Shown piece after piece: positions 1-8,134 of a DNA stretch of 56,470 nt. Made by a program: the position numbers and the translations under genes. The stretch's first letter is position 1, and every line of letters starts with the position of its first letter. Below the pieces are notes generated by a model. The model searched no databases and was not told the origin of the DNA. It saw only the letters and a list, made by a program, of their open reading frames with translations. Where the stretch lies: contig CANQRU010000020.1 of NCBI GenBank assembly GCA_947626395.1, positions 1-56,470 of the forward strand. The letters run 5' to 3'. Origin of the DNA: an uncultured Lachnospiraceae bacterium (lineage in GTDB: Bacteria > Bacillota > Clostridia > Lachnospirales > Lachnospiraceae).

Positions 1-411
1 TTCGTGGACGAGGGACCATTTGCGCTGATAAGGGAAGGCAGGCTGTACCTGACATTTTCCAGCGCGGCGGTGGATACCTCCTACGTGGTCGGTCTGCTGA
101 CGCTTAAGGAAAACGGCGATCCCCTGCAGCCGGACAGCTGGAGGAAAACCAATTATCCGATCCTGACATCCAGAAGCGTGGAAGGCGAATTCGGCACCGG
201 ACATAACGCCTATGTGACGGATGAGGACGGAAATGTATGGAACACCTATCACGCCAGACCCGGCGTCGACGGAGCGCGCAGCAGCGGGATCCGGAGGGTG
301 CACTTCGGAACTGACGGAGAGCCGGTGCTGGATATGACGGAAGATATGGACGTGGCGGAGGAATTCCGTACGGTACGGACGCGGCTGGTCGTGAAGCGTC
401 CAAAAAAGTAA
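1..411 (+). CDS. Glycoside hydrolase family 43-like protein, C-terminal fragment
   Basis: The frame is open from the first base, so this is the 3' end of a gene that begins outside the window; 136 residues are visible. A stretch with GTGHNAYVTDEDGN followed by NTYHARPG matches the late beta-propeller blade of GH43 enzymes, where a GPGHN-type segment and a YHAR segment are conserved, and the EGPFALIREGRLYLTFS stretch near the start fits the preceding blade. GH43 enzymes remove arabinose or xylose from plant hemicellulose. The next gene, a GH3 glycosidase, begins 19 bases after the stop, so the two are probably one operon. No catalytic acid can be assigned in this fragment and the exact substrate is unknown. 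Confidence 0.75.
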   Translation, partial: FVDEGPFALIREGRLYLTFSSAAVDTSYVVGLLTLKENGDPLQPDSWRKTNYPILTSRSVEGEFGTGHNAYVTDEDGNVWNTYHARPGVDGARSSGIRRVHFGTDGEPVLDMTEDMDVAEEFRTVRTRLVVKRPKK

Positions 412-430
412 ACCTGTAAGGAGACCGAAT

Positions 431-2587
431 ATGAGAGACAGAGAAAAAGCAAAACAGAGAGCGCACGAACTGGTGAGCCGGATGACTCTGGAGGAGAAGG
501 CGTCCCAGCTCAAATTCGACGCGCCGGCGATCCCGAGGCTTAACGTGCCGGCGTACAACTGGTGGAACGAGGCGCTCCACGGCGTGGCGAGGGCCGGCGT
601 GGCCACCAGCTTCCCGCAGGCGGTAGGCATGGCGGCGTCCTTCGACACGGAACTTCTCGGCGAGGTTGGAAAGGTGGTCGCAGAGGAAGGCAGGGCCAAA
701 TATAACGCGGCCAGCAAAAAGGGCGACCGCGATATCTACAAGGGCCTGACATTCTGGTCGCCCAATGTCAATATTTTCCGCGATCCCAGATGGGGACGTG
801 GTCAGGAGACCTACGGGGAGGACCCGTACCTGTCCGGCGAACTGGGCAAGGCGTTCGTGAACGGCCTGCAGGGCGACGGAGAGTATCTGTCGGCAGCCGC
901 CTGTGCCAAGCATTTCGCAGTGCATTCCGGGCCGGAGGCGCTGCGGCACGAGTTCGACGCGGAGGTATCCGATAAGGATCTGTATGAGACGTACCTGCCG
1001 GCGTTTGAGAAGCTTGTGACCGAGGCCGGGGTAGAGGCGGTCATGGGCGCTTACAACCGGACCAACGGGGAGCCTTGCTGCGGCAGCAGGACGCTGATTC
1101 AGGAGATCCTGCGCGGGAAATGGAATTTCCAGGGACATTTCGTCTCGGACTGCTGGGCGATCCGGGATTTCCATACGAGGCATATGGTGACGGCCACGGC
1201 GGAGGAATCCGCGGCATTGGCGCTGAAAAACGGCTGCGACGTAAACTGCGGAAGTACTTACCTTCATGTCTTAAAGGCATATCAGGATGGACTTGTGACG
1301 GAGGAGGAGATCACCGCAGCGGCGGAGAGGCTGTTTACCACCAGGTTCCTGCTGGGACTTTTCGATGAAACGGAGTACGATAAGATCGGTTACGACCGGA
1401 TCGAATGCGAAGAGCATCTTAAGATGGCGGACCGGGCCACGGCGGAGAGCGTGGTGCTTCTGAAGAACGACGGCATCCTTCCGCTTAAGAAGGATCAGTT
1501 AAAGGCCATCGGCGTGGTCGGCCCCAACGCCAACAGCAGGGCCGCCCTGATCGGGAACTACCACGGAACGTCGTCCAGATATATCACCGTGCTGGAGGGC
1601 ATTCAGGACGAGGCGGAAGCCGCCGGGATCCGGGTGTATTATTCCGAAGGCTGCCACCTTTACAGGGATAAGGTGGAGAGTCTGGCGCATCCGCAGGATC
1701 GGATCAGCGAGGCGGTCAGCGTGGCGGAGCAGAGCGATGTGGTCATCCTCTGTGTGGGACTGGACGAGACGCTGGAGGGCGAGGAAGGCGATACCGGCAA
1801 CAGCTATGCTTCCGGCGATAAGAACGACCTTCTGCTTCCTAAGCCCCAGAGAGAGCTGATCCGGGCGGTGCTTGAGACCGGGAAACCAGCGGTGGTGTTA
1901 AATATGACCGGGAGCGCCATGGACCTGCGCTATGAGCAGGAGCATGCGGACGCGGTGATGCAGGTCTGGTATCCGGGCGCAAGGGGAGGGAGGACCGTCG
2001 CCAGGATCCTGTTCGGGGAGCTGTCCCCATCCGGGAAGCTGCCGGTTACGTTCTATAACAGCGTGGATGAACTGCCGGCGTTTGAGGATTACTCCATGAA
2101 GGGGAGAACTTACCGGTATTTTGAAGGGACGCCTTTGTATCCCTTCGGCTACGGACTGACTTACGGCGATGTGCGGGTGGAATCCGTAAGCTGCGGCGGG
2201 AAGACATTTTCCGCGGATGCGGAATGGGCCGACGGTGTGGCGACCATCGTTCAGCCGGACGAAGAGGTCTCGCTGACCGTTCGGCTTACCAACCGGAGCG
2301 CCATCGCCACAGAAGAGGTGGTCCAGGTCTACATAAAGGACACGGAATCCGCATTCGCCCCGACAAACGGCAGGCTCTGCGCGTTTGCGCGCGTATTCCT
2401 TGAGGGCGGCGCGAGCAGGGATGTGGAACTTAAGCTGGATAAAGACGCATTTACCATCGTAGACGAAAGCGGTACGCGCAGGCAGGACGGACACAGCTTC
2501 CTGGTAAGCGCGGGTCTCGGACAGCCGGACGGCCGCACAAAGGAACTGACCGGGAAGGCGCCGGTCGTGTTCCGGCTGTGTAAGTAG
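431..2587 (+). CDS. Glycoside hydrolase family 3 protein, probable beta-xylosidase or beta-glucosidase
   Basis: A 718-residue GH3 enzyme, predicted cytoplasmic because no signal peptide is visible. The N-terminal barrel has the LNVPAYNWWNEALHGVAR segment, which resembles bacterial and plant GH3 beta-xylosidases more than classic beta-glucosidases. The catalytic nucleophile is expected at Asp240 in the VSDCWAI motif. A second alpha/beta domain (about 350-560) and a C-terminal fibronectin-like domain (about 600-710) follow, giving full GH3 length. An AGGAGA-type ribosome site precedes the ATG. It follows a GH43 gene directly, so it probably releases xylose or glucose from short oligosaccharides imported by the cell. 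Substrate is inferred from motif resemblance and context only. Confidence 0.88.
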   Translation: MRDREKAKQRAHELVSRMTLEEKASQLKFDAPAIPRLNVPAYNWWNEALHGVARAGVATSFPQAVGMAASFDTELLGEVGKVVAEEGRAKYNAASKKGDRDIYKGLTFWSPNVNIFRDPRWGRGQETYGEDPYLSGELGKAFVNGLQGDGEYLSAAACAKHFAVHSGPEALRHEFDAEVSDKDLYETYLPAFEKLVTEAGVEAVMGAYNRTNGEPCCGSRTLIQEILRGKWNFQGHFVSDCWAIRDFHTRHMVTATAEESAALALKNGCDVNCGSTYLHVLKAYQDGLVTEEEITAAAERLFTTRFLLGLFDETEYDKIGYDRIECEEHLKMADRATAESVVLLKNDGILPLKKDQLKAIGVVGPNANSRAALIGNYHGTSSRYITVLEGIQDEAEAAGIRVYYSEGCHLYRDKVESLAHPQDRISEAVSVAEQSDVVILCVGLDETLEGEEGDTGNSYASGDKNDLLLPKPQRELIRAVLETGKPAVVLNMTGSAMDLRYEQEHADAVMQVWYPGARGGRTVARILFGELSPSGKLPVTFYNSVDELPAFEDYSMKGRTYRYFEGTPLYPFGYGLTYGDVRVESVSCGGKTFSADAEWADGVATIVQPDEEVSLTVRLTNRSAIATEEVVQVYIKDTESAFAPTNGRLCAFARVFLEGGASRDVELKLDKDAFTIVDESGTRRQDGHSFLVSAGLGQPDGRTKELTGKAPVVFRLCK

Positions 2588-2604
2588 AAGTATTTTCATA
2601 GAAT

Positions 2605-2651
2605 GGACGCGCGGGACGTCCGGTTCGCTGCCGGCGTGTGCGCGTCCTTTT
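2605..2651 (+). terminator. Rho-independent terminator after the GH3 gene
   Basis: The arms GGACGCGC (2605-2612) and GCGCGTCC (2640-2647) are perfectly complementary and are followed by TTTT. The loop can form a second small CCGG/CCGG pairing. It lies 18 bases after the GH3 stop codon. Confidence 0.75.
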
Positions 2652-2662
2652 CTGCCTGGTCG

Positions 2663-2713
2663 GCGCATGAAAATGTGCGGTCCCTGATTTTCAGCGCATG
2701 AAAATGTATGGTC
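2663..2713. promoter_or_regulatory. Direct repeat and dyad, possible operator for the isomerase gene
   Basis: Two 20-base copies (2663-2682 and 2694-2713) differ at two positions and share GCGCATGAAAATGT. Within the second, ATTTTCA (2687-2693) and TGAAAAT (2699-2705) form a perfect 7-bp inverted repeat around five bases. Downstream, TTGTGG (2754-2759) and TAGTAT (2778-2783), 18 bases apart, are a weak promoter candidate for the gene at 2824. The arrangement suggests a repressor or activator site, but no regulator is identified. Confidence 0.35.
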
Positions 2714-2823
2714 GCCCGATTCTCTGCGGCCGGAAAAAAATTTGCAATTCTTCTTGTGGCGGCACTGGCAGATGTGATAGTATAGAGAAAGAATACGAGT
2801 TATCATCAGGAGGGTGAACGGTT

Positions 2824-4068
2824 ATGGGAAATACACAGAAGTATCAGATCGACACGGATGAGAACCGCGCGTTTCTGAAAGAAGTCGGAGAGGGGATCCT
2901 TCGGTTCGGAAAGAGATTTCCTTCGCCCGGGGGATCATCCTATTATCTTGGAGACGACGGCACACCCTGGACGGACAGGCCTAGGGAGACCTGGATCACA
3001 TCCCGCATGGTCCATGTGTACAGTATCGGCCATATGATGGGTTATGAGGGCTGCGGCGAGCTGGCGGATCAGGGACTTAAGGGCCTTATGGGAGAACTGC
3101 ACGACGACGCGAACGGCGGCTGGTACGCGGGACTTAAGGCGGACGGCGGTCATCTTCCGACCAAACAGTGCTACGCCCACGCGTTCGTGATTCTGGCGGC
3201 CACCTCCGCGCTGCTGGCCGGACGGGAAGGAGCGGAAGAGCTTCTGGAGGACGCGTGTAAGCTGTACGACGAGAAGTTCTGGAACGAGGCCGAGGGCCTG
3301 TCCTGCGACACCTGGAATACGGAATTCACGGAGCTTGACAGTTACCGCGGGCTCAACGCCAATATGCACACGGTAGAGGCGTTCCTGGCGGCGGCCGACG
3401 CGGCGGAAGATGAGAAGTACCGCGTCCGCGCGGGCAGGATCATCGATCACGTGCTTGTCTGGGCGAAGCAGAACGACTGGCGGCTGCCGGAGCATTTCTC
3501 CAGCAGCTGGGTGGCGGATCTGGAGTGCAATAAGGAGAAGCCGGACGATCCGTTCAAGCCTTACGGCGCGACGCCGGGACACGGCATCGAGTGGGCGAGG
3601 CTGATCACCCAGTGGGCGGTGTCTACTTATGGCGCGGATTCTGAGAAGAGCGGTCCCTATCTGGAGACGGCGGAGAAGCTGTACCGCAGGGCTGTCTCCG
3701 ACGCGTGGAACTGCGACGGGGCGCCGGGCATCGTCTATACGACGGACTGGAACGGCAATGCGGTGGTCCATGACCGGATGCACTGGACACTGGCGGAAGC
3801 CATCAATACCTCCGCGGTTCTTTACCGGGTCACCGGCGAGAAAGAATACGCTGAGGATTATGCGGCATTTATGGAATATCTGGACACGACGGTTCTGGAT
3901 CATGTCAACGGTTCCTGGTTCCATCAGCTGGATGAGAAGAACCATCTCATGGGAACCGTGTGGCCCGGCAAATCGGACCTGTACCACGCGTTCCAGGCTA
4001 CGCTGATCCCCTACAACGGCCAGATCGGCGTGTCGATCGCGGCGGCGGTGAAGAACGCCGTCAGATAG
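2824..4068 (+). CDS. AGE-family aldose-ketose isomerase, YihS-like
   Basis: A 414-residue (alpha/alpha)6-barrel protein of the N-acylglucosamine 2-epimerase superfamily. It lines up along its length with YihS-type isomerases: WITSRMVHVYS near residue 60, a GGWYA segment, RGLNANMHTVEAFL, EHFSSSW, TPGHGIEW with His253, and DLYHAF with His388; the two histidines are the expected acid/base pair. Characterised YihS relatives interconvert mannose and fructose, or sulfoquinovose and sulfofructose; I cannot tell which applies. A strong AGGAGG site sits before the ATG. No sulfoquinovosidase or other sulfoglycolysis gene is visible, and the upstream glycosidases favour ordinary plant sugars, so a mannose or lyxose-type isomerase is my preferred reading. 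Confidence 0.82.
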   Translation: MGNTQKYQIDTDENRAFLKEVGEGILRFGKRFPSPGGSSYYLGDDGTPWTDRPRETWITSRMVHVYSIGHMMGYEGCGELADQGLKGLMGELHDDANGGWYAGLKADGGHLPTKQCYAHAFVILAATSALLAGREGAEELLEDACKLYDEKFWNEAEGLSCDTWNTEFTELDSYRGLNANMHTVEAFLAAADAAEDEKYRVRAGRIIDHVLVWAKQNDWRLPEHFSSSWVADLECNKEKPDDPFKPYGATPGHGIEWARLITQWAVSTYGADSEKSGPYLETAEKLYRRAVSDAWNCDGAPGIVYTTDWNGNAVVHDRMHWTLAEAINTSAVLYRVTGEKEYAEDYAAFMEYLDTTVLDHVNGSWFHQLDEKNHLMGTVWPGKSDLYHAFQATLIPYNGQIGVSIAAAVKNAVR

Positions 4069-4087
4069 ATTTGCCGCGGCTTGCTTC

Positions 4088-4262
4088 TAAGGAGGTACGG
4101 GTACGGCGGGTCCCCGGCAGCGCAGCCGGGAACCGGATATGCGGTGGAAAAGGATGGACGAAACCGGCAGAGACGATGAAGCCGTCAAAATCGAAATCAG
4201 AAAACAGATACAGAGCGGGTGGTTCCGCGGTCCGGGAGGGCTGTGGTATCGCCCGCAGTTTT
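4088..4262 (+). promoter_or_regulatory. T-box-like leader RNA
   Basis: The segment GCGGGTGGTTCCGCGG (4215-4230) differs by one base from the T-box core UGGNACC plus flanks. It can form an antiterminator: GCGGG (4215-4219) pairs with CCCGC (4252-4256) around the UGGU-containing bulge. The competing hairpin CTGTGG (4241-4246) with CCGCAG (4253-4258) is followed by TTTT and would act as a terminator, using the same 3' bases. Upstream lie a strong hairpin (GGTCCCCGGC with GCCGGGAACC near 4109-4134) and GACG/CGTC. I could not define a specifier loop, so the sensed tRNA is unknown. The downstream gene is a protease, not a usual T-box target. Confidence 0.5.
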
Positions 4263-4272
4263 ACGTCTGTAT

Positions 4273-4298
4273 AAGAGGGCGCCGGCGACGCTCTTTTT
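4273..4298 (+). terminator. Possible second terminator in the leader
   Basis: AAGAG (4273-4277) can pair with CTCTT (4291-4295) with CG/CG extending the stem past a two-base bulge, followed by a T run. It lies 59 bases before the protease start. Weak because the stem is interrupted. Confidence 0.35.
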
Positions 4299-4357
4299 GC
4301 ACTATTTTTCATGACAGTTTCATAGGATTGGTATGAAAATGTTTTTGCGAGGGATCC

Positions 4358-6094
4358 ATGCAGGATCAGAAACTGGAAAATCTGCTGAACCTGGCTCTTG
4401 AAGCCACCGAAGAGGAGCGGGCGCGTTCGGAGGAGCTGGCTGTAGGCTACGACCGCTCGGAACGGACCTGGGAGCTGATCGTGAAGCACAGCGGACCGCT
4501 GGACAGGATGCTCTCGGAACTTCGCGGGGCCGGCGTTGAGATCGGGGCGGTGACGCTTCTCAACAACTATTCGATCCTGACGGTGCCGGAAAATATGGTG
4601 GAGAGAATTTCAGAATATCCTCAGATCGAATATGTGGAGAAACCGAAACGGCTGTATTTTGCCGTTGACCGCGCCAGGTCCGCGTCCTGCATTTCTCCGG
4701 TGCAGATTGCGGGCAGCAGTTACGTGCCGGATCTGACGGGGCGGGGCGTGCTGGTGGCGGTTCTTGATTCCGGCATTGATTATTTCCACGAGGATTTCCG
4801 AAATGAGGACGGAAGTACCAGGATCACGTTTTTGTGGGATCAGTCACTTGGGAAGGTATTTACGCGGGAGGAGATCAACGAGGCGCTGAGGACGGAGAAC
4901 CGTCAGGAGGCGAAATATCTGGTGCCGTCGGCGGATGAAAGCGGCCACGGGACGGCGGTGGCCGGGATCGCGGCGGGAAACGGACGTGAGAGCGGCGGAA
5001 AATACCGCGGCGTGGCCTATGAGAGCGAGCTTCTGGTGGTAAAGCTGGGCGTGCCGTCCCCGCTGGGATTCCCGTGGACCACGGAACTGATGCGGGGGCT
5101 GGACTATGTGGTCCGGTACGCGGCGGCCGCGGCAAAGCCCCTGGCTGTGAACCTCAGCTTCGGCAATACCTACGGCTCCCACGACGGGACCAGCCTTCTG
5201 GAAACGTATATTGACGGGATCGCGTCCTACGGCCGGTCGTCCATCGTGATCGGTACCGGCAATGAAGGAGCGGGCGGCGGCCATATTTCCGGAATGCTGA
5301 CGGAACGGAATCCGGTGGATGTGGAGCTGTCGGTGTCGGATTATGAGACGGGCCTGAACGTCCAGCTTTGGAAAGAGTATGTGGATGAACTGCACATTAC
5401 CCTGGTCATGCCGGACGGCACGGAACTGGGGCCGCTGCCGGCGGTGACGGGGACGCAGACGCTGGATCACGCAGGTACAAGGATCCTGGTGTATTACGGG
5501 GAGCCCGGGCCGTACAGCGCCGCGCAGGAGATCTATTTCGACATCATGCCGCTGCGCGGGGAATATCTGACCGGAGGCATCTGGAAATTCCGCCTGACGC
5601 CGGTGCGCATCATACGGGGAAGATATGATCTCTGGCTGCCTTCCTCCGCGGTTCTGAACAGAGCCACCGGATTTCTGGGGGCGACGCCGGATACGACGCT
5701 GACGATCCCGTCCACGGCGCGGGCGGCGGTCTCCGTGGGAGCTTATAACGGCTTTTATCAGACGTACGCGGATTTTTCGGGACGCGGATTTACAAGGATT
5801 ACCGACCAGGTAAAGCCGGAACTGGCGGCGCCGGGCGTGGGCATCATGGCGCCGAAGGCCGGCGGCGGATACGAGTCGGTGACGGGGACCTCTTTCGCGG
5901 CGCCCATGGTGAGCGGAAGCGCGGCGCTTCTGATGCAGTGGGGGATCGTGGACGGGAACGACGCCTTTCTCTACGGCGAGAAGCTGAAGGCGTACCTGAT
6001 CCGGGGAGCCAGACAGCTTCCGGGGTATCCTTCCTGGCCGAATCCCCAGTTGGGGTGGGGAGTACTATGCGTGCGTGACAGCCTGCCGCTGTGA
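4358..6094 (+). CDS. S8-family subtilisin-like peptidase, Csp-like
   Basis: A 578-residue subtilase with an intact triad: Asp137 in VAVLDSGIDY, His197 in ESGHGTAVAGIAAG and Ser512 in GTSFAAPMVSG; the oxyanion Asn lies in GTGNEGAGG. About 100 residues before the Asp form a propeptide-like domain with no signal peptide, and there is a roughly 180-residue insertion between the Asn and the Ser. This domain plan matches clostridial Csp proteases, which take part in spore germination, and related subtilases that are common in Lachnospiraceae. The role in germination is inferred; several paralogues per genome are usual. It is preceded by a T-box-like leader, which is odd for this family. It ends 88 bases before the LexA box of the next gene. 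Confidence 0.85.
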   Translation: MQDQKLENLLNLALEATEEERARSEELAVGYDRSERTWELIVKHSGPLDRMLSELRGAGVEIGAVTLLNNYSILTVPENMVERISEYPQIEYVEKPKRLYFAVDRARSASCISPVQIAGSSYVPDLTGRGVLVAVLDSGIDYFHEDFRNEDGSTRITFLWDQSLGKVFTREEINEALRTENRQEAKYLVPSADESGHGTAVAGIAAGNGRESGGKYRGVAYESELLVVKLGVPSPLGFPWTTELMRGLDYVVRYAAAAAKPLAVNLSFGNTYGSHDGTSLLETYIDGIASYGRSSIVIGTGNEGAGGGHISGMLTERNPVDVELSVSDYETGLNVQLWKEYVDELHITLVMPDGTELGPLPAVTGTQTLDHAGTRILVYYGEPGPYSAAQEIYFDIMPLRGEYLTGGIWKFRLTPVRIIRGRYDLWLPSSAVLNRATGFLGATPDTTLTIPSTARAAVSVGAYNGFYQTYADFSGRGFTRITDQVKPELAAPGVGIMAPKAGGGYESVTGTSFAAPMVSGSAALLMQWGIVDGNDAFLYGEKLKAYLIRGARQLPGYPSWPNPQLGWGVLCVRDSLPL

Positions 6095-6182
6095 ATTGCC
6101 TGCCGGGCAGTCCGGACGGCTTTGAGGTATTGCGGCATCGCGGCCGGAGAGATTTCTGCAGGGACGGTACGTGTTAAAAAAT

Positions 6183-6234
6183 CGAACAAATGTTCGAAAA
6201 GTGGATTGCAATTTTTGGGGAAATATGATATAAT
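6183..6234 (+). promoter_or_regulatory. LexA (SOS) box with consensus promoter
   Basis: CGAACAAATGTTCG (6183-6196) is a perfect match to the Gram-positive LexA box CGAACNNNNGTTCG. Nine bases later come TTGCAA (6206-6211), a 17-base spacer and TATAAT (6229-6234). LexA bound just upstream of the -35 would block polymerase. The downstream gene is a DNA repair glycosylase, which fits SOS control. Confidence 0.85.
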
Positions 6235-6244
6235 ATAATCTCGC

Positions 6245-6386
6245 TGGTTCGGTGTCTGAACGAAGTGAGGACAAACACCAGACCGGACTGTGCGCATTCC
6301 CCGGAGGACATGGTATATAACCATGCCGGAGATTATAGATGCGCATGTCACATGAGGCATTAAGATTACGGAAGGAGGCGGCAGTT
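6245..6386 (+). other. Structured 5' leader of the glycosylase mRNA
   Basis: From the expected transcription start near 6241 the leader holds GGTGT (6251-6255) with ACACC (6275-6279), CATGG (6309-6313) with CCATG (6321-6325), and an enclosing TGCGCAT (6291-6297) with ATGCGCA (6339-6345). The enclosing stem buries an upstream in-frame ATG at 6339, leaving the ATG at 6387 with its AGGAGG site free. No known riboswitch class is recognised. Confidence 0.4.
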
Positions 6387-6905
6387 ATGGCGGAGCGCAC
6401 CCACCAGGTGCATCTGTATGAACCGGTATACGATGCGCGCTCAAAGATCCTGATCCTGGGGACCTTCCCGTCGGTGAAGTCCAGGGAGAACGGATTCTTC
6501 TACGGCCACCCGCAGAACCGTTTCTGGAAGGTGCTGGCGGCAGTGACGGGAAGGACGGTGCCCCGGACGGTCAGCGAGAAGAAGGAACTTCTTCTGGAGA
6601 GCCGCATCGCTTTGTGGGACGTGATCGCTTCCTGCGATATTGCCGGTTCCAGCGACGCCAGCATTACGAATGTGGTGCCTTCGGATATCAGCCGGATCCT
6701 CTCGGAAAGCGCCGTTGAGCGGATCTACGCGAACGGATCGACGGCAAAGCGGCTTTACGATACGTACCAGAAGAAGCAGTGCGGAAGGGATATCATTCTT
6801 CTGCCGTCCACCAGCCCGGCTAACGCGTCCTGGACCTTTGAAAGGCTTGCCGGCCGGTGGGGCCAGCTATTGGATCTCGGCAGCCTGCCCGCGGAGAGAT
6901 CCTGA
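6387..6905 (+). CDS. DNA-deoxyinosine glycosylase (uracil-DNA glycosylase superfamily)
   Basis: A 172-residue protein with the KILILGTFPSVKSRENGFFYGHPQNRFWK block, typical of the hypoxanthine/deoxyinosine glycosylase branch of the uracil-DNA glycosylase superfamily, and a later LPSTSPANA segment that matches the family's substrate loop. It removes deaminated bases (hypoxanthine, possibly uracil) from DNA and so starts base excision repair. I chose the ATG at 6387 because GGAAGGAGG stands 8 bases before it; an in-frame ATG at 6339 has no ribosome site and lies in a predicted stem. The gene stands alone behind a LexA box and a strong promoter, implying induction by DNA damage. Confidence 0.82.
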   Translation: MAERTHQVHLYEPVYDARSKILILGTFPSVKSRENGFFYGHPQNRFWKVLAAVTGRTVPRTVSEKKELLLESRIALWDVIASCDIAGSSDASITNVVPSDISRILSESAVERIYANGSTAKRLYDTYQKKQCGRDIILLPSTSPANASWTFERLAGRWGQLLDLGSLPAERS

Positions 6906-7065
6906 TCCGGGAAGAGGGCGGACCGGTTTCTTCAGCAAAATTTTAGATATTTTGTGCGGAAATAGATGCGTTATAGAGAAAATTATGTTACAATATCTGT
7001 ATATGCGTTTTTGTCAGTCGTAAAATGCCTGAATGAAAAATATACATAGAACAGGGGGTGCCGGC

Positions 7066-8073
7066 ATGTTAGCCAGAGAGATGCTTGAGGAGATGGAAGC
7101 GGAGTATCTGAGTCCCTATGCTGCCCTGAGCCGGAATACCCAGGGGAGGGACCGGCCGGAGCCGCTGTGCGATATGCGGCCGGAGTACCAGAGGGACCGG
7201 GACAGGATCCTGCACTGCAAGTCTTTCCGCAGGCTGAAGCATAAGACACAGGTGTTTCTGGCGCCGGAGGGGGATCATTACCGGACACGCCTGACCCATA
7301 CGCTGGAGGTGTCGCAGATCGCCAGAACGATCGCCAAGACTCTTAGGCTGAACGAGAGCCTGACGGAAGCCATTGCCCTGGGGCATGACCTGGGGCATAC
7401 GCCCTTCGGACATTCCGGGGAGTATGTCCTGAATCAGATCTGCGAGGACGGTTTCGTCCACGCGGTCCAGAGCGTCCGCGTGGTGGAAGTTCTGGAGAAG
7501 GACGGCATGGGACTGAACCTGACGAAGGAAGTGCGGGACGGAATTCTGAACCACCGCACGTCGGGGAGGCCTTCCACGCTGGAAGGCTGTATCGTGCGTC
7601 TTTCCGACAAGATCGCCTACATCAACCATGATATCGACGACGCCATCCGCGCGAAGATCTTCCGGGAGACGGATCTTCCGCGGGAATATACGGAGATCCT
7701 GGGCTTTAGCGTGCGGGACCGTCTGAATAATATGATCCACGATGTGATCGCCCAGAGCATGGACAAGCCGGCGATCCTCATGTCGCCGGATGTGGAGAAG
7801 GCCATGAAGGGCCTGCGCGTCTGGATGTTTGCCAACGTCTACAGCGGAAGCGTGGCCAAGAGCGAGGAGAAGAAGGCCCAGCAGCTGATCGATACGCTGT
7901 ACAGATATTATATCGAACACGCAGACGAACTGCCGGAGGAATACCAGCGCCTGATGAGCGAGCGGGGGGAGAAGAAATCCCGGGTAGTCTGTGATTATAT
8001 TGCCGGTATGAGCGACAGCTACGCCATTGACCGCTTTGAGGAACTGTTTGTTCCGAAGGCCTGGAAGGCTTAG
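7066..8073 (+). CDS. dGTP triphosphohydrolase-like HD-domain protein
   Basis: A 335-residue HD-domain phosphohydrolase. The N-terminal RRLKHKTQVFLAPEGDHYRTRLTHTLEVSQIAR block, the GHDLGHTPFGHSGE block with His107-Asp108 and the later RLSDKIAYINHDIDD block give the full set of metal-binding HD residues of dGTPase-like proteins, which split dGTP or other dNTPs into nucleoside and triphosphate. It is the shorter type found next to dnaG in Firmicutes. The start at 7066 follows AGGGGGTG; an ATG at 7033 is in frame but lacks a ribosome site. A possible extended -10, TGTTACAAT (6986-6994), precedes it. It lies 61 bases before dnaG and likely belongs to the same transcript. Confidence 0.88.
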   Translation: MLAREMLEEMEAEYLSPYAALSRNTQGRDRPEPLCDMRPEYQRDRDRILHCKSFRRLKHKTQVFLAPEGDHYRTRLTHTLEVSQIARTIAKTLRLNESLTEAIALGHDLGHTPFGHSGEYVLNQICEDGFVHAVQSVRVVEVLEKDGMGLNLTKEVRDGILNHRTSGRPSTLEGCIVRLSDKIAYINHDIDDAIRAKIFRETDLPREYTEILGFSVRDRLNNMIHDVIAQSMDKPAILMSPDVEKAMKGLRVWMFANVYSGSVAKSEEKKAQQLIDTLYRYYIEHADELPEEYQRLMSERGEKKSRVVCDYIAGMSDSYAIDRFEELFVPKAWKA

Positions 8074-8134
8074 GAGCCGGACGGAGCTGTACAGCGGGAT
8101 AGCGGTCTCAGGGATACAGAAAGGGGGTGTTCTC

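Noticed and set aside
4139-4336. Small protein gene in the gap before the protease
   Set aside because: The frame lacks a ribosome site and its bases form the T-box-like hairpins.
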